DNA of 30,926 nt from an uncultured Clostridia bacterium (GTDB taxonomy: Bacteria; Bacillota; Clostridia; Oscillospirales; Acutalibacteraceae): assembly GCA_946186535.1 (NCBI GenBank), contig CAMHNT010000001.1:1-30926 (forward strand). The letters run 5' to 3'. The translations under genes and the position numbers were made by a program. The notes below the pieces were generated by a model that was not told where the DNA came from, did no database searches, and was given only the letters and a program-made list of their open reading frames with translations. This document shows positions 21,818 to 29,412 of the stretch, piece by piece. Position 1 is the first letter of the stretch, and every line of letters starts with the position of its first letter.

Positions 21818-22000
21818 AAAGTTTTGATCCAACTTTTTCAAAAGTTGGCGGATTCCAAAGGCAGAGCCTTTGGTCGGCGGTCGCAACCGCCGAAACACCT
21901 TAGCGTTCAGCCCTCTGCAAAGGGTGAAGCCGAAAACAGTCCGGGGGACTGTTTTCGGAGAGGGAACGCTCTGGCAGAGAGCGTTCCCTAAATCGGGAGA
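21818..22000 (+). repeat. intergenic modular repeat R12, inside the trp gene set
   Basis: Shares its layout with R11 but with changed stems: CCAACTTTT/AAAAGTTGG (21829-21848), CCAAAGGC-AGA-GCCTTTGG (21855-21873), CGGCGGT-CGCA-ACCGCCG (21875-21892), CCGAAAACAGTCC/GGACTGTTTTCGG (21930-21958), and AGGGAACGCTCT-GGCAG-AGAGCGTTCCCT (21961-21989). It lies between trpF and trpB in the orientation opposite to transcription. Confidence 0.88.
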
Positions 22001-22010
22001 ACAAATTGCT

Positions 22011-22232
22011 ATAAGTTAACCTGTTGTGCAATTAAAAGTGTCTAAACCGTAAGTTTTTCCATGGGGGCGAACCACTGTCAGCAGGTTCGCCCCCACCCAA
22101 ACTTGGTTTCAGGTGAAAGTTTATTCTCCGCTGAGTGGAGAATAAAGGAGTTTAGCTCGTTGCGACGAGCGACCAAAGGCTCTGCCTTTGGAAACCGCAA
22201 GCCTTTGAAAAGGCTTGTGCGAAACTTTAATA
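22011..22232 (-). repeat. intergenic modular repeat R10 (D-end type), abutting trpF
   Basis: A short D-end copy without the roughly 80-base middle segment of R8 and R9. CAAGCCTTT/AAAGGCTTG is at 22198-22217, with the GGGGGCGAACC end hairpin near the other end. It ends directly at the trpF stop codon and stands back to back with R12. Confidence 0.85.
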
Positions 22233-22838
22233 TTAACAGTTTCTTAATGTTTTAACAGCCTCAAAAATCTTCTCCCTATCCTTAACTCCGTCCGTTTCAA
22301 CCCCCGAGCTCAAATCAACAGCCCATGGGCTGACCTGCTTAACGGCTTTCGGAATGTTCTCGCTGTTCAGTCCTCCTGCCAGTATAAATTCACGGTTTAT
22401 CCCCGATACGACCGACCAGTCGAACGTCTTTCCGCAGCCTGTTCCGCTGTCGAGAAGAACCTTGTCGGCGGAGCTTTTTTCGGCTTTCAAAATATCATCG
22501 TCGGATTTTATAACGAACGCTTTCCAGACCTGTGTGTCGGGTATCAGCTTCCGAAGATTTTTTATATAATCCTCGTTCTCCGAACCGTGAAGCTGGACAA
22601 TATTTATTATACCGTTTTTCACAAGCTCTGCAATGCTCTCGATCGGATAATCGATAAAAACTCCAACAGTCGGAATATTTTTATCTATAAGACCTCTCAG
22701 GCGCTCTGCACGGTCATGATCGATATTTCGCTTGCTGAACGGAACGCCGATAATAAAACCTACATAATCGGGCTTTGCTTCGTTAACATATTCTGCGTCG
22801 ACATCACGTGAAAGACCGCATATTTTTATTTTTGCCAT
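22233..22838 (-). CDS. trpF: phosphoribosylanthranilate isomerase
   Basis: Isomerises phosphoribosylanthranilate to the carboxyphenylamino-deoxyribulose phosphate. It is a 201-residue TIM barrel. KICGLSRDVDAEY contains the catalytic cysteine near residue 7, VLLDSGTGCGKTFDW contains the catalytic Asp, and FILAGGLNSENI with VDLSSGVETDGVKD forms the phosphate site. The start codon directly follows the trpC stop codon. Repeat R10 begins at its own stop codon, so the transcript toward trpB runs through repeat sequence. Confidence 0.96.
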   Translation of the reverse strand: MAKIKICGLSRDVDAEYVNEAKPDYVGFIIGVPFSKRNIDHDRAERLRGLIDKNIPTVGVFIDYPIESIAELVKNGIINIVQLHGSENEDYIKNLRKLIPDTQVWKAFVIKSDDDILKAEKSSADKVLLDSGTGCGKTFDWSVVSGINREFILAGGLNSENIPKAVKQVSPWAVDLSSGVETDGVKDREKIFEAVKTLRNC

Positions 22839-23618
22839 TTACAGACCCTCTCTCATTTTCTTCAGGAACTCGCCCTTTCTGTCGGTTCTCATGAGAGCCT
22901 CGCCGATAAGCACTGCGTCCGCTCCGCTTTTCAGAAGCTGAGCGCCGTCCTCGGGAGACGAAACGCCGCTTTCCGCAACGTATACGGCACTTTCGGGGAT
23001 AAATTCACGGAGAGTCAGAGCGTTGTCGAAGTTAACAGTGAAGTCCTTTAAATTGCGGTTGTTGACTCCGATAACTCTTGCGCCGATTCTGACGGCTGTT
23101 TCGATTTCCTCTTTGTCGTGAGTTTCGACAAGTGCGGTAATTCCGAGCGTGTCGCAGATTGAGAGATATTCTCTGAGCTTATCCTCGCTGAGTATAGCGC
23201 ATATCAGCAGAACTGCGTCCGCACCCATGACCTTTGCCTGATATATCTGATATTCGTCAACCGTGAAATCCTTGCGTATCATTGGAATAGTAACGGCACT
23301 GCGGATTTCCTTGAAGATCTCGTCGCTTCCCAAAAACCACTTCGGCTCGGTGAGACATGAAATGCAGTCGGCGCCGACTCTTTCGTATTCCTTGGCAATT
23401 TCAAGATAGGGGAAATCCTCGCTTATAATGCCCTTTGAGGGGGAAGCCTTTTTGACCTCGCAGATAGCCGAGCCTTTCGGATTTTTCAGGGCTTTTTCAA
23501 ATCGGAATTCACCCTTTGGCAGAGATAAAGCAAGCTTCTTTATTTCATCAAGGCTTACTTTTTCCTTGTCCTTTTTAACACGCTCCTCTGCGTAGTTTGC
23601 TAAATCATCAAGTATCAT
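22839..23618 (-). CDS. trpC: indole-3-glycerol phosphate synthase
   Basis: Closes the indole ring to give indole-3-glycerol phosphate. It has 259 residues, a single-function enzyme not fused to TrpF. Key segments are EVKKASPSKG, PMIRKDFTVDEYQIYQA, LVETHDKEE, GVNNRNLKDF, VAESGV and VLIGEALM. AAGGAGG lies in the last codons of the upstream pyrophosphatase-like gene, 7 bases before the ATG, so expression appears coupled to that gene rather than to trpD. Confidence 0.97.
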   Translation of the reverse strand: MILDDLANYAEERVKKDKEKVSLDEIKKLALSLPKGEFRFEKALKNPKGSAICEVKKASPSKGIISEDFPYLEIAKEYERVGADCISCLTEPKWFLGSDEIFKEIRSAVTIPMIRKDFTVDEYQIYQAKVMGADAVLLICAILSEDKLREYLSICDTLGITALVETHDKEEIETAVRIGARVIGVNNRNLKDFTVNFDNALTLREFIPESAVYVAESGVSSPEDGAQLLKSGADAVLIGEALMRTDRKGEFLKKMREGL

Positions 23619-23619
23619 A

Positions 23620-23994
23620 TTAGTTCCTCCTTATCATAACGCCCTTCATATATTCCGAATCATTATGACATTCGTAAACGATCTGTTTTTCCTCTTCGGT
23701 ACAGCCGATCAGAATTTTTATCTCCGAATCCCTTTTCAGCAAATCCACCGTACAGATAACCGCGTCTATATTTCGTGATTTATCCGAGCCTACCCATACA
23801 TCTATTCCGTCGCCGTCGGGCGAACTTGAATTTTTCAGATATCCGTAATCAACCTCATAGATAAAGTCGGGATAGCGTGGGTGTGCTGTACCCTTCGGAC
23901 GGTCTATGACAATTTCCGAGCTTTCTGCAAGCTTGTCGAGAAGCTCCCAGAATTCGGGGTTTTTATCGCTTAAAAACAATGTATCATCAGCCAT
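23620..23994 (-). CDS. short inorganic pyrophosphatase-like protein
   Basis: A 124-residue protein with the core of family I soluble pyrophosphatases: DRPKGTAHPRYPDFIYEVDYGYLKN, then SPDGDGIDVWVGS in place of the usual DGDPLDV metal-binding motif. The three Asp residues of the motif are kept. It is shorter than standard enzymes (about 170 residues or more) and lacks the C-terminal metal-site stretch, so activity is uncertain. Pyrophosphate is a product of the TrpD step in the forward direction, so a role near the trp genes is conceivable but unproven. It overlaps the GNAT gene by 25 bases and ends one base before trpC. Confidence 0.75.
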   Translation of the reverse strand: MADDTLFLSDKNPEFWELLDKLAESSEIVIDRPKGTAHPRYPDFIYEVDYGYLKNSSSPDGDGIDVWVGSDKSRNIDAVICTVDLLKRDSEIKILIGCTEEEKQIVYECHNDSEYMKGVMIRRN

Positions 23995-24455
23995 TCGGTT
24001 TCATTCGCTCCCTCTCCTATAATTTCAAATCCAACCTTTTCATACATTCTTACCGCATAGTTTTTCTTGTTTACTCCGAGGGAAACCTTTTTGTATCCCT
24101 TGTTTCTTAAGTATTCGAGTATTTTTGTCATCAAAGCCGTTCCAATTCCTTGACCTCTGTATTCCTTGAAGAGCGAGATTGAAAGGGAGGGTGTTTCCTC
24201 GTCGATGTGACCATACTCGTTTGCAACAGCCGCCCAGACTGCTCCTATTACTTTTCCGTTAACCTCTGCAACTAAGCAGTAATCATCGGGTCGTGTTCCG
24301 AAATCCTTTATCGCACTGTAAACCATAGGATCATCATAAATAATGCTTCTGGGAACCTCTTCCGTGTACCAATCGGGAATGAATATTGCTTCGTACAGAA
24401 AATCCTCCAGAAGCGGAAGCTCATCATTTCGCATTTCCCTTATTGTATATTCCAT
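23970..24455 (-). CDS. GNAT-family N-acetyltransferase
   Basis: Transfers an acetyl group from acetyl-CoA to an unknown amine. It has 161 residues. Motif A is the acetyl-CoA loop RGQGIGTALMTKIL (about 105-115), preceded by SLSISLFKEY. NYAVRMYEKVGFEIIGEG is motif B. The specific substrate cannot be told. It lies between the SnoaL-like gene (15 bases upstream) and the pyrophosphatase-like gene (overlapping). It has no known link to tryptophan synthesis. Confidence 0.88.
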   Translation of the reverse strand: MEYTIREMRNDELPLLEDFLYEAIFIPDWYTEEVPRSIIYDDPMVYSAIKDFGTRPDDYCLVAEVNGKVIGAVWAAVANEYGHIDEETPSLSISLFKEYRGQGIGTALMTKILEYLRNKGYKKVSLGVNKKNYAVRMYEKVGFEIIGEGANETEWLMIHCF

Positions 24456-24470
24456 ACGTTTTATTCACCA

Positions 24471-24857
24471 TCAGTCAAGCAGGGTCGTACCGTATGAATT
24501 GTCAATCGCACAAAGCCATTTTCCGTCAACCTTCCTGTAAACGTAGGTCGCACGTCTTTCCATACTGTACTCGGAGGTTTCCTTGTTTTCCGCATCAAGA
24601 AGAGTCTGCGACAGAACAAGAACAGTGTCGCCTGCTTCAATCATCAGCATTTTACCCTGAGTAGGCTCAATGGTGTTTTTGAAATACTCGGCAATTTTTA
24701 TGAATGCGTTTTTTATCTTTTCCTTGCCCTGAACCTCCAGTCCCGGTCTTACGACAAGAACCGCATCATCGGTATAGAAATTCATGAGGTCGTCAAAGCG
24801 TTCTTCCTTTATAGCCTTGTCGGCTTGGTCTATCAAATTCTTTATTGTTTCATTCAC
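24471..24857 (-). CDS. SnoaL/NTF2-like small protein
   Basis: A 128-residue cone-shaped (NTF2-like) fold judged from the pattern IDQADKAIKEERFDDLMNFYTDDAVLVV, GKEKIKNAFIKIAEYF, TVLVLSQTLLDA, RATYVYRKVDGKWLCAIDNSYGT. This matches the SnoaL/DUF4440 group, which includes polyketide cyclases and many proteins of unknown role. The start is a GTG at 24857 with AGAGAGGTG 7 bases upstream; an ATG nearby is out of frame. It is the first of three non-trp genes between trpD and trpC. No catalytic residues can be assigned. Confidence 0.8.
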   Translation of the reverse strand: MNETIKNLIDQADKAIKEERFDDLMNFYTDDAVLVVRPGLEVQGKEKIKNAFIKIAEYFKNTIEPTQGKMLMIEAGDTVLVLSQTLLDAENKETSEYSMERRATYVYRKVDGKWLCAIDNSYGTTLLD

Positions 24858-24990
24858 TGTGCTTCACCTCTCTGTAATTTTTTCATTAACCCTGTTCTGT
24901 ATCTTTGATTATTTTTTAGTATTATATCTCCAATCATGCCTACAAGGCATATCAAATATATGCACCTTGTAAGCATAATACCTTTAAAAA
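24858..24990 (-). other. trpD to SnoaL-like gene gap with a hairpin and a possible promoter
   Basis: On the minus strand TACAAGG-TG-CATAT pairs with ATATGCCTTGTA around 5 bases, but no T-run follows. A TATAAT hexamer (24921-24926) lies just after it with only a poor -35. The spot could hold a weak promoter for the three small genes with trpC and trpF, or a processing site. Confidence 0.35.
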
Positions 24991-25995
24991 TTACTCATTA
25001 GTAGCCTTAATGAACTCCTCAAGCTTAGCGAGAGCCTTACCGCTGTCAATAGTCTCCTCGGCCTCCTTTACCGCAGATGCAAAATCAATACCCTTTGCAA
25101 CGTGCAAACCTGCGGCAACGTTGAGAACTACCGCATTTCTCTTTGCGCCCTTGACACCGTTTAAAATATCTCTTGTAATCTGTGCGTTCTCTTCGGGAGT
25201 TCCGCCCACAAGCTCCGATTTGTCGCAAAGCTCGAAGCAGTAATCTCTCGGGTCAAGCTCGTATGTCTTGAAGTCGCCGCCGTTTATTTCGCATACAAGA
25301 GTCTTTGCGCTTGCGGAAATCTCGTCAAGTCCGTCTGTTCCGTAAACTACCATACCCTTTGTAACGCCGAGCTTGTAAAGCACATTTGCCATAGGCTCGA
25401 CAAGGTCAGCGCTGTAAACACCCATAACCTGCATTGTTGCGCTTGCCGGGTTTGTGAGAGGTCCTAAGATGTTGAATACAGTGCGAATAGCAAGCTCCTT
25501 CCTTACGGGACCCACGTACTTCATAGCCGCATGGTATGTCTGTGCGAAAAGGAAGCAAATTCCGACCTCATCGAGAACCTTTTCGTTTTTTTCGGGAGTG
25601 ATTGAGATATTTACTCCGAGCGCCTCCAGAACATCAGCTGCACCGCTCTTGCTCGACGCTGCACGGTTGCCGTGCTTTGCAACGTTAATTCCTGCGGCTG
25701 CAAGTACGATTGAGGATGTGGTGGAGATGTTGAAGGAATTCGAGCGGTCGCCGCCCGTGCCTACGATTTCAAGAAGCTCTTTGCTGCTCTGAAGCTGTGT
25801 TGCGTGCTTTCTCATGCCCCTTGCGGACGCTACGATTTCATCGATAGTTTCGCCCTTCATCGAAAGAGCAGTGAGATAAGCGGCAGTCTGAACCTGGGAT
25901 GTCTGACCGCTCATGATTTCGTCCATAACCTGTTCTACAACCTCGGGTGCGAGGTCTTTTTTGTTTGAAAGATCGATAATTGCTTCCTTTATCAT
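24991..25995 (-). CDS. trpD: anthranilate phosphoribosyltransferase
   Basis: Joins anthranilate to PRPP and releases pyrophosphate. It has 334 residues and is not fused to TrpG. The PRPP site GTGGD is at 79-83, KHGNRAASSKSGAADVLEALG begins at 107, and AQTYHAAMKYVGPVRKELAIRTVFNILGPLTNP is the anthranilate channel. Its start overlaps the trpG stop by 4 bases (ATGA). It is followed by a 133-base gap and then by genes unrelated to tryptophan. Confidence 0.97.
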   Translation of the reverse strand: MIKEAIIDLSNKKDLAPEVVEQVMDEIMSGQTSQVQTAAYLTALSMKGETIDEIVASARGMRKHATQLQSSKELLEIVGTGGDRSNSFNISTTSSIVLAAAGINVAKHGNRAASSKSGAADVLEALGVNISITPEKNEKVLDEVGICFLFAQTYHAAMKYVGPVRKELAIRTVFNILGPLTNPASATMQVMGVYSADLVEPMANVLYKLGVTKGMVVYGTDGLDEISASAKTLVCEINGGDFKTYELDPRDYCFELCDKSELVGGTPEENAQITRDILNGVKGAKRNAVVLNVAAGLHVAKGIDFASAVKEAEETIDSGKALAKLEEFIKATNE

Positions 25996-26564
25996 TTTGA
26001 TGTTACCTCCAGAAAGTTTTTGATTATTGTATTGCCGTCCGGCGTTAAAATCGATTCGGGGTGAAACTGAAGTCCATAAACCGGATAGTCTTTGTGGCGT
26101 ACAGCCATGATTTCGCCGTCGTCCGCCACGGCTATGATATTAAGTTTTTCGGGGAAATTTTCCTCCCGTGCGGAAAGCGAATGATAGCGTGCGACCTGAA
26201 TATTCTCGGGAAGGCTTTCGAATATTTCGTCCTTTTCGATTTTCACGATTGACGACTTTCCGTGAAAAAGTTTCTTTGCGTATGAAACGGTCGCTCCGAA
26301 TGCTTCGCATATCGATTGATGTCCAAGACAAACGCCCAGGATAGGGAACTTGTCATAAAGCTTCTTTACAGTCTCAATGCAAACTCCTGCGTCCGACGGT
26401 TTTCCCGGACCGGGGGACAAAATAATATGAGAGGGATTCAGGGCTTCGATTTCCTCGACCGTCATTGCGTCGTTCCGGATAACCTTGATATCGGGGTTTA
26501 TTGCACCGATTGCCTGATATAAATTATATGAAAAGCTGTCGTAATTATCAATAAGTAAAATCAT
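25992..26564 (-). CDS. trpG: anthranilate synthase glutamine amidotransferase subunit
   Basis: Supplies ammonia from glutamine to TrpE. It has 190 residues, a class I glutamine amidotransferase with Cys79 in GVCLGHQSI, His168 and Glu170 in LQFHPESI, and the oxyanion loop ILSPGPGKPSDAG. In some bacteria the same protein (PabA) also serves folate synthesis; this cannot be judged here. ATGA overlaps with trpE upstream and trpD downstream show tight coupling of the three genes. Confidence 0.96.
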   Translation of the reverse strand: MILLIDNYDSFSYNLYQAIGAINPDIKVIRNDAMTVEEIEALNPSHIILSPGPGKPSDAGVCIETVKKLYDKFPILGVCLGHQSICEAFGATVSYAKKLFHGKSSIVKIEKDEIFESLPENIQVARYHSLSAREENFPEKLNIIAVADDGEIMAVRHKDYPVYGLQFHPESILTPDGNTIIKNFLEVTSK

Positions 26565-28024
26565 TTTCCTGCCTCCTCAAGCGCATTGACTACCGCCTTA
26601 GCTTTGTTTATGCATTCCTGATATTCCTTTTCGGGAACGGAATCCGCAACGATTCCTGCGCCCGAGCGGACAAAAACTCTGCCGTTTTTCTTGAATGCAA
26701 GACGAATTGCAATGCATGTATCCATATCGCCGTTGAAGGCAAGATATCCGATAGCTCCGCCGTAAATGCCTCTCTTGTTGTTTTCGCTTTCGCTGATGAT
26801 CTCACAAGCCTTGATTTTCGGTGCGCCAGAAAGCGTGCCGGCAGGAAGAACCGCTCCGATTGCGTCGAGTCCGTCACAGTCCTCACGGATCTCGCCGCTT
26901 ACGGCCGAACCGATATGCATAACGTGTGAGTAGCGTTCGATGTTCATGTACTTGTCAACTCTTACGGTACCGAACTTCGATATTTTTCCCAGATCGTTTC
27001 TGCCGAGGTCGACGAGCATATTGTGCTCCGCAAGCTCCTTCTCGTCTGCGAGAAGCTCCTTTTCAAGTGCAATATCCTCTTCTTCCGTTTTTCCTCTCGG
27101 ACGTGTTCCGGCGAGCGGATACGTCGTAACGGTATTGTTTTCAAGCTTCACGAGAGTTTCGGGAGAAGCGCCTGCGATTTCAACGTCGTCGCTTGAGAAA
27201 TAGAACATATACGGAGAAGGATTTGTTTCCCTGAGCGTGCAGTATGTGTAGAACAGACTTCCCTCGTATTTTGCGGCAACTCTGTTTGAAAGAACGACCT
27301 GGAAAATATCTCCTTCGAAGATTCTGTGCTTTGCGTTTTCAACCATATCACAGAAAGCTTCCTTGTCAAAAAGCGGAGCGAGCGGCTCAAGGAGTCTGCC
27401 CTTTTCCTCACGCTTAGTCTCACCGTCGGCAAGTATCCTCGACATAGCCTTAAGGTCGAGCAAAGCCTTGTTGTAGCTTGTTTCAAGGTCATCGGTCTTG
27501 ACGTTTACGATATAGATAATCTCGTTTTTCTCGTTGTCAACGGCGATGACTTTGTCAAAAAGCATAAGGTCAACGTCACAGAAATTCTCTTCGTCGAGAA
27601 TATCGAAATTAAGCTGCGGTTCGCTGTATTTAATATAATCAAAAGCGAAGTAGCCGACCAGACCGCCCGTGAACGGAGGAAGATTTTCAATCTTCGGAGA
27701 CTTGTTTTCATCGAGAATTTTCCGGATATAGAAGTTAGGGTCAGAGTTCTCGAAGGTCAGGTCTGTTCCCGAACGAAGTCTGACGCTGCCGTTTCTGCAT
27801 GTAAGCTCCAGACTCGGGTCGAAGCCTAAAAATGTATAGCGGCCGTTCGGCGTATTTTTCTCTGCCGAATCGAGAATGAAAACATTGTGACTGATATTTT
27901 TCAGGATCCTGTAAATTTCGATTTCGGAAATGCTGCATTTTTCTGTGAAAGTCAACGGAACCGACCTGAATTCTCCGCTTTCTGCAAGCTTAAAGATTTC
28001 TTCCTTTAACGGATAAAAACTCAT
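26561..28024 (-). CDS. trpE: anthranilate synthase component I
   Basis: Converts chorismate to anthranilate with ammonia from TrpG. It has 487 residues. The chorismate-binding part includes FQVVLSNRVAAKYEGSLFYTYCTLRETNPSPYMFYF, GASPETLVKLENNTVTTYPLAGTRPRGKT and GAPKIKACEIISESENNKRGIYGGAIGYLAFNGDMDTCIAIR. The N-terminal ILDSAEKN is at the place of the LLES tryptophan feedback site, so inhibition by tryptophan is likely. The ATG at 28024 has AGGAGG 8 bases upstream. An in-frame start 34 codons earlier would lie inside the T-box terminator and is rejected. It is the first gene behind the T-box leader. Confidence 0.96.
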   Translation of the reverse strand: MSFYPLKEEIFKLAESGEFRSVPLTFTEKCSISEIEIYRILKNISHNVFILDSAEKNTPNGRYTFLGFDPSLELTCRNGSVRLRSGTDLTFENSDPNFYIRKILDENKSPKIENLPPFTGGLVGYFAFDYIKYSEPQLNFDILDEENFCDVDLMLFDKVIAVDNEKNEIIYIVNVKTDDLETSYNKALLDLKAMSRILADGETKREEKGRLLEPLAPLFDKEAFCDMVENAKHRIFEGDIFQVVLSNRVAAKYEGSLFYTYCTLRETNPSPYMFYFSSDDVEIAGASPETLVKLENNTVTTYPLAGTRPRGKTEEEDIALEKELLADEKELAEHNMLVDLGRNDLGKISKFGTVRVDKYMNIERYSHVMHIGSAVSGEIREDCDGLDAIGAVLPAGTLSGAPKIKACEIISESENNKRGIYGGAIGYLAFNGDMDTCIAIRLAFKKNGRVFVRSGAGIVADSVPEKEYQECINKAKAVVNALEEAGK

Positions 28025-28049
28025 ATTGATAACCTCCTGTAATTGTCGG

Positions 28050-28372
28050 AGAACGACAAAAAAACCGTCCCCGACAGATAGTAAAAAATCTGTCAAGGAC
28101 GGATAATAATTCACCCGTGGTGCCACCTTGATTTACGGCGAAAAGCCGTACACTCTGCGAAATACTGACATATTTCCGGCTACTGACGTAAGCCAACACG
28201 TCATAGAATACTCGGCACTGTCCGCATTAAAAGCATATGCGGAAAAGCCTTTGACTATGCCCTCAGCGACCCATTTAATAAGCAGTAACCGCCCGGTTCC
28301 CAGCACCCCGAGCTCTCTGTGCGTTCTTTTCTTATTTTTATCTTCGCCTCAACGGTTTTATGTTAAATTGTA
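28050..28372 (-). promoter_or_regulatory. tryptophan T-box leader
   Basis: Senses uncharged tRNA-Trp and controls read-through into trpE. The T-box sequence AGGTGGCACCACGGGTG is at 28112-28127. Its TGGC would pair with the NCCA end of a tRNA with discriminator G, as in tRNA-Trp. The likely specifier codon TGG is at 28271-28273 on the 3' side of stem I. The terminator CCGTCC-TTGACAGAT/ATCTGTC-GGGGACGG is at 28065-28102, followed by seven T. The antiterminator would use AAGG/CCTT, which overlaps the 5' arm of the terminator. All the marks of a transcriptional T-box are present. Confidence 0.95.
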
Positions 28373-28378
28373 ATTTTT

Positions 28379-28407
28379 ATTGTATCACTTTATAAAAATG
28401 ATGTCAA
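28379..28407 (-). promoter_or_regulatory. sigmaA promoter of the trp operon
   Basis: TTGACA (28402-28407) and TACAAT (28379-28384) are 17 bases apart on the minus strand. Transcription would start near 28372, at the 5' end of the T-box. Confidence 0.88.
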
Positions 28408-28431
28408 GACATTTTTTGAATATTTGTGCAA

Positions 28432-28651
28432 TGCATTTTTAAGAAGTAATATGATGTTAAGGGCTTCGCCCTTAAAAAAACACCGCACTGCAATAGGAAC
28501 ACCTTTGGTGTTCCGTCGCCGTCTCTGCCTCTTGACTCCGCCAGTACCCCAAAGGCACTTCCTTCGGGGCGCATTTTGAAAAAGCTGGGCAAAAACTTTA
28601 CCGGTTCTCTTTCAGACATTTTACGCAATTTTCATATTTGCTCATTTATAG
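28432..28651 (-). repeat. intergenic modular repeat R3 (A-end type)
   Basis: Lies between the trp promoter and the end of pgsA. On the minus strand it has the left end ATAAATGAGCAAAT, then GTAAAGTTTTTGCCC, CCCGAAGGAAG, an extra GGAACACC/GGTGTTCC hairpin, and TTAAGGGC-GAA-GCCCTTAA before the ATATTACTTC end. Confidence 0.78.
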
Positions 28652-28655
28652 TTTA

Positions 28656-29255
28656 TTACTTCGCATTCTTAATAAACTCAAAATTATCCTTAATATAAAT
28701 CACGCCCGAAACAACCGTCAGCACAGCCGACATCCAGAGAAGCGACTGATTGACAATATTCATTATATTCTGCATACTCGAAATTGTTTCAGCCGGCGCA
28801 CTAAAAACGCCCATTGAAAACAGCTCCAGAATATAGCCGCTTAGAAGCACGACAATTATCGCGATCATCTGACTTACCGTCTTCGCCTTGCCCCAGATAT
28901 TTGCGGCGACTACCTTACCGCTTTCAACCGCAACAAGCCTTATCGACGTAACGGTAAACTCCCTGAAAAGCACGAGGATTATAAAAACCGCATTAACAAT
29001 GTTCAGCTGAATGAAACATGCGAACGCCGAAATAACGAGGATCTTGTCCGCAAGCGGATCGGCGAATTTTCCGAAATCGGTGACCATATTATATTTTCTC
29101 GCAATCTTTCCGTCGAGCATATCCGTAATAGATGCGACCGCAAATATTATCAGCGCTATCAGATAATGATGCGGTATATTCTCAAGCAAAAGAAACACTA
29201 CGAAAAACGGCACCAAAATAATTCTCAAAAGAGTAAGTTTGTTAGGTAAATTCAA
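28656..29255 (-). CDS. pgsA: CDP-diacylglycerol-glycerol-3-phosphate 3-phosphatidyltransferase
   Basis: Makes phosphatidylglycerol phosphate from CDP-diacylglycerol in the cytoplasmic membrane, and so supplies the phosphatidylglycerol used by Lgt. It has 199 residues and about five to six membrane segments. The CDP-alcohol phosphotransferase motif DG-x2-AR-x8-G-x3-D-x3-D is present as DGKIARKYNMVTDFGKFADPLAD. The TTG at 29255 is chosen because GGGGGAG lies 5 bases upstream and the protein then starts MNLPNKLTLLRI, as PgsA proteins usually do. An ATG six codons earlier would include that site in the gene. It is downstream of rimO in the order common in Bacillota. Confidence 0.95.
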   Translation of the reverse strand: MNLPNKLTLLRIILVPFFVVFLLLENIPHHYLIALIIFAVASITDMLDGKIARKYNMVTDFGKFADPLADKILVISAFACFIQLNIVNAVFIILVLFREFTVTSIRLVAVESGKVVAANIWGKAKTVSQMIAIIVVLLSGYILELFSMGVFSAPAETISSMQNIMNIVNQSLLWMSAVLTVVSGVIYIKDNFEFIKNAK

Positions 29256-29285
29256 TTCTGCTCCCCCATTCATTTTCGATATCCA

Positions 29286-29375
29286 CGCAAGCTTTTTGAA
29301 AAAAGCCTGGCAAAAACTGTAACCGTCCTCTTTTCAACTTTTTGTGCAATTTGAAAATTTGCTTATTTATATTTT
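29286..29375 (-). repeat. intergenic modular repeat R6, partial
   Basis: Only the left end of the element is present, between rimO and pgsA. On the minus strand it has AATTTGCTTATT-related sequence in reverse, GGTTACAGTTTTTGCCAGG, and the TTTTTTCAAAAAG hairpin. The rest of the element is missing. Confidence 0.6.
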
Positions 29376-29412
29376 TAAAAAGCCATATCTAATCGGACAG
29401 CTCCGGTCTCTG

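Noticed and set aside
28025..28126. N-terminal extension of trpE by 34 codons
   Set aside because: It would be read from the T-box terminator, and a strong AGGAGG site serves the ATG at 28024.
28128..28373. 81-codon open frame opposite the T-box
   Set aside because: It lies entirely in the structured leader and has no coding support.
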